This document shows, in pieces, positions 1 to 11,999 of a stretch of 64,000 bases of DNA (its first letter is position 1; every line of letters begins with the position of its first letter). The DNA is taken from assembly GCF_020085105.1 (NCBI RefSeq), contig NC_058044.1:29777206-29841205 (forward strand), given 5' to 3'. This DNA is from Siniperca chuatsi (Eukaryota > Chordata > Actinopteri > Centrarchiformes > Sinipercidae). The notes under the pieces are model-generated. The model made no database searches. It was not told the DNA's origin and was given only the letters and a program-made list of their open reading frames with translations. The translations under genes were made by a program, and so were the position numbers.

Positions 1-13
1 ATTATAGTTGGTT

Positions 14-19
14 TTTATT
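14..19 (-). terminator. candidate poly(A) signal for dtd1
   Basis: The plus strand reads TTTATT, so the minus strand carries AATAAA. It lies about 4.8 kb past the last dtd1 exon found, in the right orientation, and could mark the end of a dtd1 3' UTR. No coding exon links to it, so it may be chance in AT-rich DNA. Confidence 0.2.
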
Positions 20-202
20 CATAAAACAATATACACAGGACACACTTATTATTAACTCATAGCCTACTCAATTTTACAAAAACAAAAAAGATATCACAAA
101 AAACATTTTCGTGAAGATCTTTTTTACAACAGAAATTGTCAAACAGAGGTGAAACTGATTATTAATTCCTACTTTGCAGTGCATTAATTGCTGGAACACA
201 TC

Positions 203-269
203 ATTAATGTTATTAGTTACACCTGTGCTTTTCCTGCTATGACAACTCAAAATGTCTACTGTGAAAAAG
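203..269 (+). repeat. dispersed repeat, copy 1 (partner at 8391-8454)
   Basis: About 65 bases align with 8391-8454, with few mismatches. Both copies begin AATGTTATTAG and end in TCAAAATGTCT plus GTGAAAAAG. It lies downstream of the dtd1 exons found and has no coding potential. Confidence 0.7.
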
Positions 270-729
270 GCCTTTTAATCTGATTAATTTGGGAACGATA
301 ACAAAACAAGAGTGCTCTGATGCTAGGAAGGCTGTGTAACGTTTGACAGGGAAGGAAAAACAACAGTGATGGTTATCGAGCAAACAGCTCAGTCAAATCT
401 AAAATATGACGAAGCCTATCTTGCTCTGGAGTTCACTGTCAGTGTAGCAGAACTTGCATTTTTATTTTGGCACAACAGAAACTAATGAAACTAATGTTGT
501 TACCAGTTGATGAAACTGCATTTTTTTTGCTTCTAAAAGGCACGGAATGTTTGGGAACCACTGAATAAAACTATCAATCTTTTTTTTATTTTTTTTATTA
601 ATCAATTACTTGTTAAACTAGATAACAATTCCCATTATTATGGCTGGGTGTGGTGATATCATTGCCAATATGATGCCCGAGTCGTGGTACTGATACCAGA
701 ATAATACGTTTTAACCATGCTAGCAGCAT

Positions 730-1253
730 CAGTGTTGTGCAAGTTCACACTTCACAAGAGCTAGCTCAAAGTTCAGTTCACACAGATTATAATGAACTAG
801 TTCACGTTCGTAGTTCCCAAGTTTGAATTTTGAACTAAGTACACAGTACCAAAAAATTCACTAGTTCACGTTCATCTCTTCTGTTTTTTTCCTTTACAAA
901 ATGCTGTGAGTTTAACTTGGGTGGAGGAACTTTGCGGCTGTTGGCTCATCTTACCCTTTGTTAATGATTTCTTGTGATCATCATTCACTCGCAGATATTT
1001 CCCAAGACTGATCAGCTGCTTCAGCTCACTGTGTCATTTCAAAAAACTGTGACCCAAAACACCGGCCTGCCGGGTGCCGTAAAACACAGCGTGTGAGAGT
1101 CGTTAACTCTCGCGGGAGTAAACAGCGCTCACGTTCACTCCCGCAAGAGTTAAGTTCATTAGTTGCAAATGGATACGTTCAGTTCACCATTCACCAAAAG
1201 CATGAGCGTGTTCAATGAACAGTGTTCTTTTAGCGCATTCATGCACAACACTG
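730..1253. mobile_element. hAT-like non-autonomous transposon (MITE), 524 bp
   Basis: The ends are perfect 12-bp inverted repeats: CAGTGTTGTGCA from 730, and its reverse complement TGCACAACACTG ending at 1253. The flanks AGCAGCAT (722-729) and AGCAGAAC (1254-1261) agree at 6 of 8 bases, as expected for an aged 8-bp hAT target-site duplication. The interior is rich in TTCACGTTCA-type words and encodes no transposase. The CAG start and 8-bp duplication point to hAT. Confidence 0.75.
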
Positions 1254-1280
1254 AGCAGAACGGATGTAAGGATGGCAAAG

Positions 1281-1850
1281 TCAGTCTGTCCACTACTTTA
1301 GTCAAGACTGAAATATCTATAACAACTATTTAATGGATTACCATGAAATCTGATAGACATTCATGGTCCCCAGATGACGAACCCTACTGACTTGTACTGG
1401 AGATCCTCTGACTTTTCCTCTAGCGCCATCATGAGGTTGACATTTGTAGTTTTGAGTGAAATGTCTCAACAACTATTGGATGGATTGCCATGAAATTTGC
1501 AACAGATAATCAAGGTCCCTAGAGGATACATTTTAATGGTTTTGGTGATCCCTCAATAATTAATGTAGTGCCGTCATCAGGTAAAAATTTCAATTTGCCC
1601 GTTACTTTTATGACCAAATACCTGCAAACTACCATCTGTACTTTGTCTTTAATGCTAATAAGCAAAGATTGACATACTAACACGCAAAACTAAGATGGTA
1701 AACATGGTAAAAATTACCCGCTAAACATCAGCATGTTAGCATTGTCACAGTGAGCATGTTAGCATGCTGATGTTAGCATTTAGCTCAAAGCATCGCTGTG
1801 CCTAAGTACAGCCTCACAGAGCTACTGGCATGGTTGTAGCCTTAAGGGGC
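1281..1850. repeat. interspersed teleost repeat rich in ATGTTAGCATG words
   Basis: It contains runs such as CAACTATTGGATGGATTGCC and repeated ATGTTAGCATGCTG. An inverted relative occurs at about 32600-32935, sharing the GATGAAAATCTATCC / TGTTGAGATGTTTCAGTC theme and the GTTAGC cluster. I recognise the family as common in spiny-rayed fish but cannot name it. No ORF of note. Confidence 0.55.
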
Positions 1851-2852
1851 GATCACACAGAGATGTGCCACTAGTAACGCGTCACCAGAAAAAACATTGT
1901 TTTCCTGTGGTACGGGTGTGTGCTCCTCTCGCTATGTCAAACTTGGCCCAGGCAGCCAATCAAATCAAGCAAGAGGCGGGCTTTACTACTTTACCACTTT
2001 CTTCCTGTTGCTTGAGCAGCCAGGTGAATCTCTGGTGAGTATAATGCAGTTTACTATGCCGATAAATAGGCTAACTAGCTAGCTAGCTGTTGGACTGTGG
2101 GAGAGCTACGGAGCAGAGGCTCACACAGCCTCAGTCTTGTTTTCATATCTTTCTTAGAGAAATATAAACCCATTTCTGCAACCCTTTTTTTCATTTAGCA
2201 AAAGAAGCCAAACTTTTAGAATGTTTAATGTCGTCAAAACGCAACCAGTCGTACAAGAACTTTGCCTCAATAACATAGTCTAACACTGGCAAAATTATGC
2301 TTGAATCAGGAACTTTCTGATCAAAGAACAAATATACAAGGCTACACAAGGCCAGACATTCAATGCAAACTTTCAGTGCTTGGTTATTTTGCTCGGTACT
2401 AAAAAAGTATTGAGCTTCTATACTGCCCTGTCCATCATAAGTTCTCAGAACCTAGGATGACATCAATTCACTCATCAATTAATCGACTGTTCGTTTCAAC
2501 ACTACAGATGCCCTTTCCCCCAAAAGAACAGAGCACATGCAAAGCCGTCTAGCAGTCAGACCTGCCTCACAGTATGCACTGCAAACGATAAGATATTAAC
2601 CCTTTCTGATGTCAGTACACAGTTTCAGAATAAAAAAAGTCCATTTAAAAGAAGGAATCCTGGAGGCATACAGTATACTGAAGTGAACAAAGAACAGGAG
2701 AAGCATGCTGGGAGCAGGCCTGGTTGGTTCCCACTGGGACAGGTACTGCAGAGGGTGAGCATGAAGTGGCCACAGCAAGCTCCCCAAAGCCTGTGCATGT
2801 GGGCTCGTGCTGCCAATCATTTGAAGCCTACACATAACACCCTGTCGCCCAC

Positions 2853-2856
<4 letters not shown>

Positions 2857-2894
<38 letters not shown>
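2857..2894. repeat. (CA)n microsatellite
   Basis: About 19 CA units. Short ORFs across it that encode Cys-Val or His-Thr runs are artefacts of the repeat. Confidence 0.95.
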
Positions 2895-2896
<2 letters not shown>

Positions 2897-3674
2897 TGTA
2901 CATCTAACCCAGGCAAATTGGGGGGCTTTCAGCTTCACCATGGGGGTGACTGAGTGAGAACACAGTGCATCGGTCCCACTCCACAAGGCTATGAAAGAGG
3001 TAGCAATGGCAGACGTCGATCCTGGCAAGGACAAGTTCTTTTTTGTCTAAATTTCCAAAAAACACAGGTATTATCCTTTATCAGTGTTTAGCTTGTAGTC
3101 CTTGCTCTTGGGGGCAAATACACCAAGGGGCAGCATGTGCCCCTACTAAGGATTACTTCTACAGTATTGAGTACTGTATGCACACTTGGAGATAAGGGAA
3201 TGAATAAATAAACAAGCGAGGAAGCCTTTAGCTTACAACACCACAACACGCTCCACCCAATCGCCTTCTCAGTAAGCTTATCACTCTTTTCAAATCTAAT
3301 GCAGCAAAGTATATCCAGGGAATGTCAAAAATGTGCACTCATTAAATGAAGAGCCTGTCCAATAAATCTGCCAGGGAGAAATTACTGGCAGATTTGACCT
3401 TATCACAGCTATATCGGTATTGACATATTTGTCGATAAGTAACAAAATGCAGCAGTGAAACGCCATAGATATGTTTGAAAAATACATTCTGATTGGAGTT
3501 CAATTTGTTGACTTAAGTAATGGTTGGAAAACTTTCTTGTAGCTTGCACTGCATAGAGAGAAACAACAGAATACAACTAAATGAAGGAAACTCCATAACT
3601 TTTCAACTACCAAAAATGTATTTAAAGCTGCATTCAAAACTGAAAGCGCAGCATTGACAAATTGTCACCTTAAA

Positions 3675-3790
3675 AAGTTATGGTGAACATGTTAGCAAAC
3701 AGCTGCCTATTTACACAACCGGCAGACAAAGTGCAACATTAGCATTTATTTGTCACGTTTCTGGCCACCTGACATTACATACTTTCCCAC
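3675..3790. repeat. fragment of a dispersed repeat shared with 47330-47430
   Basis: The block with GTTAGCAAAC, TGCCTATTTAC, CAGACAAAG and GCAACAT recurs in the same order at about 47330-47430. It is a fragment of a repeat that is fuller near 47 kb and related to copies near 14.8, 20.9 and 22.9 kb. Confidence 0.5.
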
Positions 3791-4796
3791 ACCACACACT
3801 ACATAATTAAATGTTTATCATAGTTGTCATAATTGTTTTGTGGGCTGCATATATATATATATAAAATTGTATTATTATTTTTAAATCTCAATTTAAATAC
3901 ATTTTTTTAAATGTATTTGTACTGTTGTTTATAGTTGCTACAGTATGGATACTAATTTCATTTCCAGTGAAGTTTACAGTTTAAAATTTACGGTTATATT
4001 TCAAGTTATATATTAGGCTTATTTTGTAAAATGTCCTGCTTAGTACATATCTCAAGGAGAACTCTTTAATAACCAAATTTGAGGAATTCGTATTTAAAAT
4101 GTATATGTGTTATGTGTTTATATAGGTTTTCTATAAACTATGAAAGATCGATATTGGTTCTGGCCTCGGTTGGGCTCAAATCTGATGTATAATTACACCG
4201 AATTACACAGATGAGGTCAGTGGTAGTGGAAAATAAACCACAATTTCAAATATTCTGTCTTTGGACAATCCATGTTTCCTACTCAATTCACTAGACTCCT
4301 TTAAAAAAAACTGTGCTCTACATGAGAAGCAAGAGTGACTGCACAAAACAGAAGAGTAAATATCACCACCTAGTGGTTCAAAATGAGAAATAAAATGAGT
4401 CCTTGAAAAGTGGAATTACACTTCAGGAATGAATTCAAGTTGGGTAGAGAGCTGCAGCTAATTCGTTTTGGGTTTTTTCAGTAGCACAGAGGCAGAGTAA
4501 ATGAGAACCAAAGTTCATTTTACATATTCGCTTTCAATATGTATAATAACTTGTTACTCTTAGCAAAAAATGTATCTTAGGCAAAACAATCTTAATTTAA
4601 TATCCATTTACTAGCTTTTTTCTGAGCTTTTAATTGCATCTGGCAATAGAGCCATCTCCATGGCAACTGAGAAAATGCCATTCACTGATGTAAGACTGTG
4701 GAATACAGTTGAAAGCTCCAGTAAAGAAATTATGATTTCGGTTGAGATGTTTTTTGTCAAACTACTTTGCCCAAACCTTCATGCTCAATAATGTAC

Positions 4797-7507
4797 CTGT
4801 TTGGGGTCTGTGGGACCAGCAGGTGATGTCAGTTCAACGGTAACAGGTCCGTCGTTTTGAATGTGGACCTGCATGTAGGCCCCAAACTTCCCGTCTAGAA
4901 ACACAAGACGAAAGAGAGACGCATTTTACAAGCCATAAAGAACGAGAGGAAATCAGAAATAAATCAAAGACATTAGATAAACCCAAGTTTCATCTATTAG
5001 CATCACTGCCACAGTTAGCCTACAGTTCACTAAATCCAAGTAGCCCAGTGCATCCCAAATATTAATAGGCTGAAATCTGTTTGGCATTGGCAGTCGATGT
5101 TTCATAAGGATGTACAGCAGGATAACGTGAGACATTGGGGACAAAAGATGAAGGTGCTGTAGGAGGACAGAAGTTTCAACTTAAATGTTCTCCTTTCTTC
5201 CACTGGGTCCGCAAGATTAATGACACCATCTGCACAATGAAACCATGGGCTGCGGAGGAAAAGTGCTGCATCGTCATGTTTCCTCTCTGGGAGGTGTGTG
5301 TGTGTGTGTGTGGGGGGTAATTAGGAAGCCTTATGCCTCCCTTGCTGGGACAAGGTGTTCTCTGCACCTGCTCCCAGGTGGGCTGACCCAATTCACTGCC
5401 ACTGTCACCGCCACAGCGTCACCTCCCGCCCCCAAAAAAGCCATACAATGAGATGGGAATACAGGCGGTTAAATAGCAGGGGGACAGGGCACTCATCCAA
5501 ACTTTACAAAATGCATGAATTTAGTGTTTTATTAGCTCTAAGATCCAACAGCAGCAGGAACACACCGCTGTAGGACTATAAAAGACTGCTCAGTCATCGG
5601 TTCACCCACCCTTAATGAGCTCTGGCTTGTATGCACTCCTCATGTTCTCCATGATGCTGTCGTAGAAGGGCTGGGCCAACTCTGCAGGCATCGCTGAGTG
5701 GAAGTCTGGCTTGTTGCCTTTCAGTATACACTGCAGTGTGAACTGGCTCACACACAGCACCTCAAAGTCCCTGTCCATGACACTTTTGCTCCACGCTCGG
5801 CCGTTCTCGTCTTCAAACAGCCGCAGGTTCAGGATCTTGCGTACTCTGAAAACGCACGAGGAAAAGCGGTGAGGAATCGATCTGTCTGCATCTGTGACAA
5901 TCACTCTGATCAATTTGGTCAATATTGGCTGCATACTTATTGGTTTTATTTGAAGGGACCACACTGGCCTTTTGCCTGTTATATCCTATTAATGCTGAAC
6001 AAAATAACAAAACAAAAATACATTCAAATATGTCAAAAATAGCAGTGTGGTTTTCAAAATGGTTAGCTATAATGTAAACAGGGCCAAAGCCAAGACTGAA
6101 ATACTGAGTCCCCCAACACAAGTCCAACCACCCTTTTTTTTTGAAGATGAAGCTCTCTGATTTTCTTATTATGATTTAGATTTTTCATATCTTATTTATT
6201 TCAATAACCGATCAATTGTTTGCTGTTTACACCTTCTGTGAAATTGTATTCCCAGCACGAAGGTCTAAAACTCTGTAACATTTTATTTGTAGAATATATA
6301 CTGTATGAATGTAAAGACCCCAAATTCACAAAAACAAAACAAAGAAGCATCATTATTAATTCAATTATTAATTAAAAAATAAAATAAAAATACAGAGGAC
6401 AAGACCTTAGTGCCCTCAGTGGTGTCTACGGCCCTGGATGTAAAACATCTGTAAATGGTTTAAAACATGCAAAAGCTCCTTACTGTATATGGTGTTATGG
6501 CCCTTTAATGGTAAAACTATAACCCGACCAATACAGGACTTTTGAGGTCCATACTGATATTTGAGAATTTAAAAAAAAAATCAGATGACAATATATCGAC
6601 CAATATTCATTTTTTCACATAAACACCCAACAAACAATTTTGATGTTAACGTTGGTCCTTTAAATTTGTGCTATAAATATGTACTTAATGGGACATTTTA
6701 AAGTTGAAAAACAAACTTATAATCAGTGTTCTCTGGTGGACAAACTATGGAACGGAGACACTGTTTCAAAGCTACCTCTGACACATCTTCAGCATTTCTG
6801 TACGATGATTCCAAACTCATTAACTGATTCCTGCTCATAACACAAACACATTTTTCTGACACAAATGTTTAAACAGTGATTTCAAATCCAGTCAGGGTTC
6901 TGTCCCACACACACACACACACACACACTCACATGTAGTCAGCATCCCTCTGGGTGTCCTCCACTGATATACCCAGCAGTACACACAGTCCTCGTCCTAT
7001 TGAACTGATCTGTTCTTCTCCTACTGCAGGAAAACAGGAGAAGGTTGATGAGTGAGTGAGGTGGAGCTGTGGTCATTCAGTGACAAGCAGCCAAGGCTGA
7101 CAGGTGACAGATGAATGACATCACTGCGTGTGGAGCTGTTTTATACAGTCTAAGTTATGGTGTGGAGGAAAGGAGCCAGCAGTCAGGACTGTCATTCAGC
7201 TGTCAACCACCGACATCGTTCGTCATTTGCGCGGTGAAATAACCTTTACTGGTTTCCACCGAGCTTGAACACCCAGCCAGCAGTGCTCTGTCTGGACTCC
7301 GGTGCCTCATTCGTTTCGCTGGGAGTGCTAATGCTAACCCAGCTAGGTTAGCTAACATGCATGGTAAGCGACGTTAACAAATGACAGCTATTAGCCTCGG
7401 TTTAACGACACTATCAAAGGCGTCAAAGCATGGCAGCTTCGCTCAGTTCAAAACAGACTCTTACCTGTCACAGTCGCCTTGGTGACCCTCTGAACGATAG
7501 CTTTCAT
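4797..7507 (-). CDS. dtd1: D-aminoacyl-tRNA deacylase 1 (dtd1), four exons, C-terminal exon not found
   Basis: DTD1 hydrolyses D-amino acids (and glycine wrongly attached to tRNA-Ala) from tRNA in the cytosol, a chirality proofreading step. Exons read on the minus strand: 7507-7465, 7023-6933, 5845-5610, 4894-4797, giving 43+91+236+98 nt, or 156 codons in one frame with GT-AG borders. The start MKAIVQRVTKATV fits the family's usual N-terminus. Both catalytic signatures are present: SQFTLQ at residues 78-83 and the Gly-cisPro motif (NDGPVT, G139-P140). The deacylase fold is therefore complete. Exon 4 ends in DPKQ followed by a good GTA donor, so the lysine-rich tail (about 50 residues in human DTD1) must come from a further exon; I could not find it between 1 and 4796. 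Residue 45, spelled across the exon 2/3 junction, reads Ile where human has Met. smim26 lies just upstream on the same strand. Confidence 0.95.
6905..6928. repeat. (CA)n tract beside a dtd1 splice donor
   Basis: A short CA repeat starts immediately inside the intron after dtd1 exon 2 (minus-strand donor at 6932-6931). Length variation there would sit next to a splice site. Confidence 0.8.
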
Positions 7508-7559
7508 TGTTTTGGTTCTATCGGGGAACACGCTCTCAACTTCCGAGGACTCACGGCGT

Positions 7560-7630
7560 GGACGGGACGGTGTCGCCCTCTAGCGGCCGAAGCACGCAGT
7601 ACATCTTCTCTGCTTCCGGAGGTTTGCTGG
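7560..7630 (-). promoter_or_regulatory. dtd1 proximal promoter with ETS-like and CTCF-like sites
   Basis: This GC-rich stretch, rare in an AT-rich window, lies just upstream of the dtd1 start. It has an ETS-type site, CCGGAAGC on the minus strand (7612-7619), and CGCCCTCTAGCGGC at 7574-7587, close to a CTCF core. No TATA box is evident. The function is inferred from position and motifs only. Confidence 0.45.
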
Positions 7631-7671
7631 GATAAAAAGGCTCTTTTTTAGCAAGTTTCTGATTTGTACAG

Positions 7672-7945
7672 AAGTGGAAAGTAACTAAGTATATTTACTT
7701 TAATTACTGTACAATTCTGAGGTATTTTACCTGGGTATTTTAACGTCATGCTACCTTATACTCCACTAGATTTTAGAGGGAAATATTGAAATTATTGTAC
7801 TTTTAAGTCAATTTTTTCTCATAATACTTATGTACATTTACTTGTGTAAAATTTTGAAGGCATGACTTTCACTTGTAATGGAGTATTTTTACAGTGTCGT
7901 ATTTCTTTACTTACTTAAGTAAACGATCTGAATACTGACTCTGAA
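7672..7945. repeat. common teleost repeat (AGTGGAAAGTAACTAAGTA type)
   Basis: It starts with AGTGGAAAGTAACTAAGTA and ends with TTACTTAAGTAAACGATCTG. Its many TACTTTA/TTACTT words belong to a repeat I recall as abundant in fish genomes. Part of a related element lies at 9355-9735. It fills the spacer between dtd1 and smim26. Confidence 0.6.
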
Positions 7946-8293
7946 TACTAAGGTAGTGGTTGTAACAGCAACCCCTAATTGTGAATGTTTGTAAATTACA
8001 TGCACTATGTAATACTATGTATTCCAGCAATAATGCCATAAAAATTTGATTTCATAATATGAACACCAACAATATTACAATAAAGCACACTGGGTGATCA
8101 GAAAATCAAAAAATGTAATACAATAGCCAAGTAATAAATACTAGCTTACTTATATTGAGATTTATTCGTTGTTTTTATGTAGATTAAATTCTGTTGTACA
8201 TTTTGAAGCTGCACTTTGTGGTGGTGTTTGACAGCATTATATTTAAAAAAGGTGCTTCTACTATGTTTTCTACCTCATAGACCTTTTGGAAGA

Positions 8294-8454
8294 CATTTTG
8301 ATATGTCACAGTAGGAAAAGCTGCTGTGTAAATAATCAAATTAATGACGGATGAATTCCACTTCCACTTGAATAGAATGCATCCATGGCTAATGTTATTA
8401 GTAACACCTGTGGTTTTCCTACTGTGACAAGTCAAAATGTCTGCTGTGAAAAAG
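8294..8454. repeat. inverted repeat (hairpin-forming), copy 2 of a dispersed repeat
   Basis: The right arm, 8391-8439, reads AATGTTATTAG...CAAAATG. The reverse complement of the left arm, 8294-8347, carries the same words in order (ATTATTTACAC, TTTTCCTACTGTGACA, TCAAAATG). The arms flank a loop of about 43 bases. The right arm also matches 203-269. Confidence 0.65.
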
Positions 8455-9091
8455 TCTACTGAGATACTGTGGCTGGAGAAGCAAAAAAAAAAAAAATAAA
8501 ATACTAGAAACACCCTATAATTTAATCTGATCCAACACCACACACTGGAGCACCAAACATGTCCACAGAATTGAAACACCCCCCTCTCTGGTGCAGTGTC
8601 AACACTTTCACAAAGGTAGCGCTTGTTTCAAGATTGCTGTCTCAGTCCTCACTCAGGATAATGACAAGATCTCTATATTGCTCTTCCAAACAGCATGTAG
8701 TAGTAGCAGCAGTACTGAACGGTTCCATGTTAACCAGAGAACCTGCTGGCCACAGTATTATGGTACGATACCTGCTATGCTCACAGAGTCAGAGGAAATC
8801 TGTATGTTTAAACAAGAGTTTATTTAAACATCATAGTGGCTGTGGCAACTTTGTATTGTGGACAGTAGTGTGGATGAAGCTGACAGGAATATTACTCAAT
8901 ATTGTTTTTTTTTTTGTCCATTAGCGTCCAAACACAATGGCAGCTCCCTCCGACCTGGGCAGGTGATACCACACTGGAATTTCCTTCACAAACCATAATA
9001 ATGTTCTCGCACAAAAACACAACTTCATAGTGCATCATTCAAAGTCCTCATGAGCAAATCTTAATGTCCATTGTCCTTTACACAGATGCAG

Positions 9092-10229
9092 CTACTTTCC
9101 ACTGTCTCCACTCCCAGGTTCACTACTGAAGGATTTGATGAAATTGTAGATCCTCGTGCTGTACGGGACAAAGTCCTTCTTGTAGGTGATGACCGTTTTG
9201 GTGTGAGCAGTCTGGTAGACAACTTCATTTGGATCTTTTGGCTCTTGCACCGCTTCTTCTTTTTTCACTAAGGTGGAGAGGCATAATAAGAAATGATTTA
9301 GTTATCACTTACTACTGATATCAAATAAAAGGTAAACTGCTTTTATATTAGTGTTCACAATGTAAAAAATGTTCCATTACAATTAAAAGTCCTGCATTCA
9401 AACTTTTACTTATGTAAAAGTGCAGATGTATTATCAGCTAAATCTACTTTAGGTATCCAGAGTAAAAGCTCTCATTAAACAGAAAGCTCCCTGTTGGTGC
9501 TTATTATTATTATTAATCAGCCATTATATCATTGGGCTGTTATTACTGATGCATTAACATGTACGCATCATTGTAATGTTGTAGCCGTATATTAGTGTAT
9601 AATGTATAAATAATGTATATAATTGTATAAAAATGTATAAAATCGTAATCTCCAAAGTAACTATAGAACTAGAAGTGAATGTCATTTTAAAAATTGTACA
9701 GTAATTGCTGTATTTAGTTACTTTACATCACTGGACACAACACTATTTGATAACAGCGTCACCACAGATTTTAAAAAATATATAGACAGTTATATGGGTT
9801 AACGTTAATGCATAACAAAATTACTTGCACCTTGATTAGAGATCAGCACTAGCCTACTTAAAACAGTGAACGGCGGACAAGATATTTAAAGGTTAATATG
9901 TATAATACGATTCCATTAAAAGTCTGTTTTAAGTTTTACTAGGAAGAAAAGTAAGCAAATATATTACACCCACTTAGCCAACACAGTTTATTACAGTAAC
10001 TAAGGACATTACGCCTCCTAACTAGCAGAATAAACACCATGTAGACTTCAGCATGTCACACTGGTTGTTCACAGTGCACACCACAGTGACTTTAGTCTCA
10101 CTCACCGGGCTTGTCCTCATAACGACCCGTGTATTTGAAGAACGCGTATGAACCTATCATGGTCCAGATGCCAACAGCATACACTGCGGACACTCTTGTG
10201 TTCCACCTCACCAGATCTTTGAACTTCAT
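9092..10229 (-). CDS. smim26: small integral membrane protein 26 (smim26)
   Basis: Two minus-strand exons, 10229-10106 and 9267-9092, join at a phase-1 GT-AG intron to give 99 residues and a TAG stop. Residues about 12-33 form one hydrophobic segment after a basic N-terminus (MKFKDLVRWNTRVS), and the tail is polar. The C-terminal signature VITYKKDFVP matches the VVTYKEDFVP block I recall in human SMIM26 (formerly LINC00493, 95 residues), reported to be mitochondrial. Identification rests on that block, the length, the single membrane span and position directly upstream of dtd1 on the same strand, as in human. The membrane topology is inferred. Confidence 0.88.
9355..9735. repeat. teleost repeat in the smim26 intron
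   Basis: It contains TTTTACTTATGTAAAAGTGCAG and TTATCAGCTAAAT, then a (TTA)n tract, and ends near ATTTAGTTACTTTACATCACTG. I recognise this as the other half of the element type at 7672-7945. It is entirely intronic. Confidence 0.5.
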
Positions 10230-10318
10230 GGCCGCGGTCTGCTCTGTTAAACGGGTTTGTTTGTCTATTGATGCAAAGTGTTGGGATATCTGTAGCCATT
10301 CAGGGCGCCGCCATGACA

Positions 10319-10345
10319 GTCAACCCGGAAGTACAACTGATAGAC
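10319..10345 (-). promoter_or_regulatory. smim26 promoter, ETS-like site
   Basis: CCGGAAGT at 10325-10332 lies about 95 bases upstream of the smim26 start codon, in a short GC-rich stretch with no TATA box. ETS-type sites are typical of housekeeping promoters. Position and motif are the only support. Confidence 0.4.
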
Positions 10346-10381
10346 TTACGGGGCTAGTTTAAACTGTGAAGCTGTTAAAAT

Positions 10382-10475
10382 CCAGTAGGTGGCGGTAATG
10401 CGCAATTAGGGACGCCAACCACCATAAAACTCAACAGAAGAAGAAGAAGAAAAAGAAAAAGAAGAAGAAGAAGAT
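10382..10475 (+). repeat. dispersed repeat ending in an (AGA)n tail
   Basis: CCAGTAGGTGGCGGTAATGC, then GCCAACCACCATAAAAC, then a tract of about 40 bases of AGA/AAAAG repeats. I recall this arrangement as a widespread fish repeat 3' end. The first 14 bases also resemble a CTCF site. Confidence 0.55.
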
Positions 10476-11980
10476 TTACGGGGCGTAGTCAAGTCTGTTT
10501 ATAGCAGTAATATCGCAATAACAAACGTTTTTTCATTGTCAAAAAATGGAAAAATAAGCATTTTTACTTTTCCAATTCTATATGTAACATGTACACTTTT
10601 AAAACGTTTTAACAAACAAACACGAAACATGAGCGAAGGGCCACATTTGTGTTATCATTCCAAAATCAACGCTAAAAAACAGTTGATTCGTGTTAGAGGG
10701 TGTGGGTGAATATACAGTATACACCCACACATACTTGCGCCCACAGGAGCACATACTGCTGATAATACATATATGTGTGTATACAAAAACATAGAAGGTA
10801 CCACATTTAAAAAACAACAACATTTTTTTTGAATGTGACAACAATGTCAAAAGTGTTCAAGTACGACTCCCATTTTAAGAGAATACATTTTCTTACATAG
10901 ACTGACAAGATCAGAAAGAGTTTCCCCCCTGTGCTTAATATGTGTAAAGACTGCATCTGACATGCCAAGCAACATTATTATTAAGTGCTGTCATGTCTAT
11001 AGCTAGCGATAAATGAGTCCGCTGATATTTTTGTGGTGGCACCACAGAACTTACATCCTTGGAATCCACCATTTGCATTATGTTCATCCACGACCTGGTC
11101 GTGTGATTCCATTAATAATAATAAACATAATCATGTTGACTATTGACTTACTTTGCATGTAAAGATCTGTGAGTGGGTTAATGGGGAAATTCCACATGTA
11201 TTAAAAAACATGGACTGACTCCAAATCCATCTACAGATACTTGCCAAGAAGTATTTGAATATGGCACCACGATTAGATTTGTGAAAAACAAGAAATGTGT
11301 AAAAAAAAAAAAAAAAAAATACTATAGTACTTTTGTAAATACATATATGCAAACAATTATGTTTGTTATTGATTTTATTTTTTTGATACTCACTAGTTAT
11401 ATCCCAGTTTTGTTTGTATGATGTATGTATGTTCTGCTCTGTTAAATGCAAATAAATTAAATCCATTTTTTAAAATGCAATTAAATTAAAGATATGTGTG
11501 AAGGGGAAAGGAGCTGAAGAGAGTCCCTTGACGTTGCTGGAGCACCTGCCCATCATGTATTAGATATGAGTCACACCACAGTTATGGCTCTGATTTATTA
11601 GCCTAGTGCTCACAGTACGTGAGATGAAGGTCAACCTGACACGCCTTGTAGCTACTCTGAAATACTGCATGCACTTTTCACCTCTGAACTGCAACATGTA
11701 TGGATCTCTGTGACTTGTGATTTATTGGAAATTGTAGCAGACAGCAGACTGTCCTCTCGTACCATACCAACACAAATGATGGATTTGATTTGTACAGCAA
11801 AGGGGAGAGCTTTAGACTTGGACTTAAGTGAGGTTTGACTTACTTGACTTGAAAACCAAAAACATTAAAATCTCATATTTTTGCTCGGGACAATCCTAGC
11901 CATGTCTTCAATGTTAGTATTTTTTCTGGGAATGTGGGGACCCACAGTGCAGTTAACATTTTATAATGTAAAAGTACACT
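10476..11980. other. intergenic, no gene seen
   Basis: AT-rich spacer between smim26 and an L2 fragment. It holds a poly(A) run at about 11300-11320 and an AATAAA-rich stretch at 11400-11460 that could be a decayed LINE tail. No ORF here resembles a known protein. Confidence 0.5.
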
Positions 11981-11999
11981 TAGTGTTTTTTTTACATGC

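Noticed and set aside
2076..2090. Short GCTA tandem repeat
   Set aside because: Only three to four units; no informative feature.
2596..3034. ORFs with Cys-Val or His-Thr repeats
   Set aside because: They are translations of the (CA)n microsatellite.
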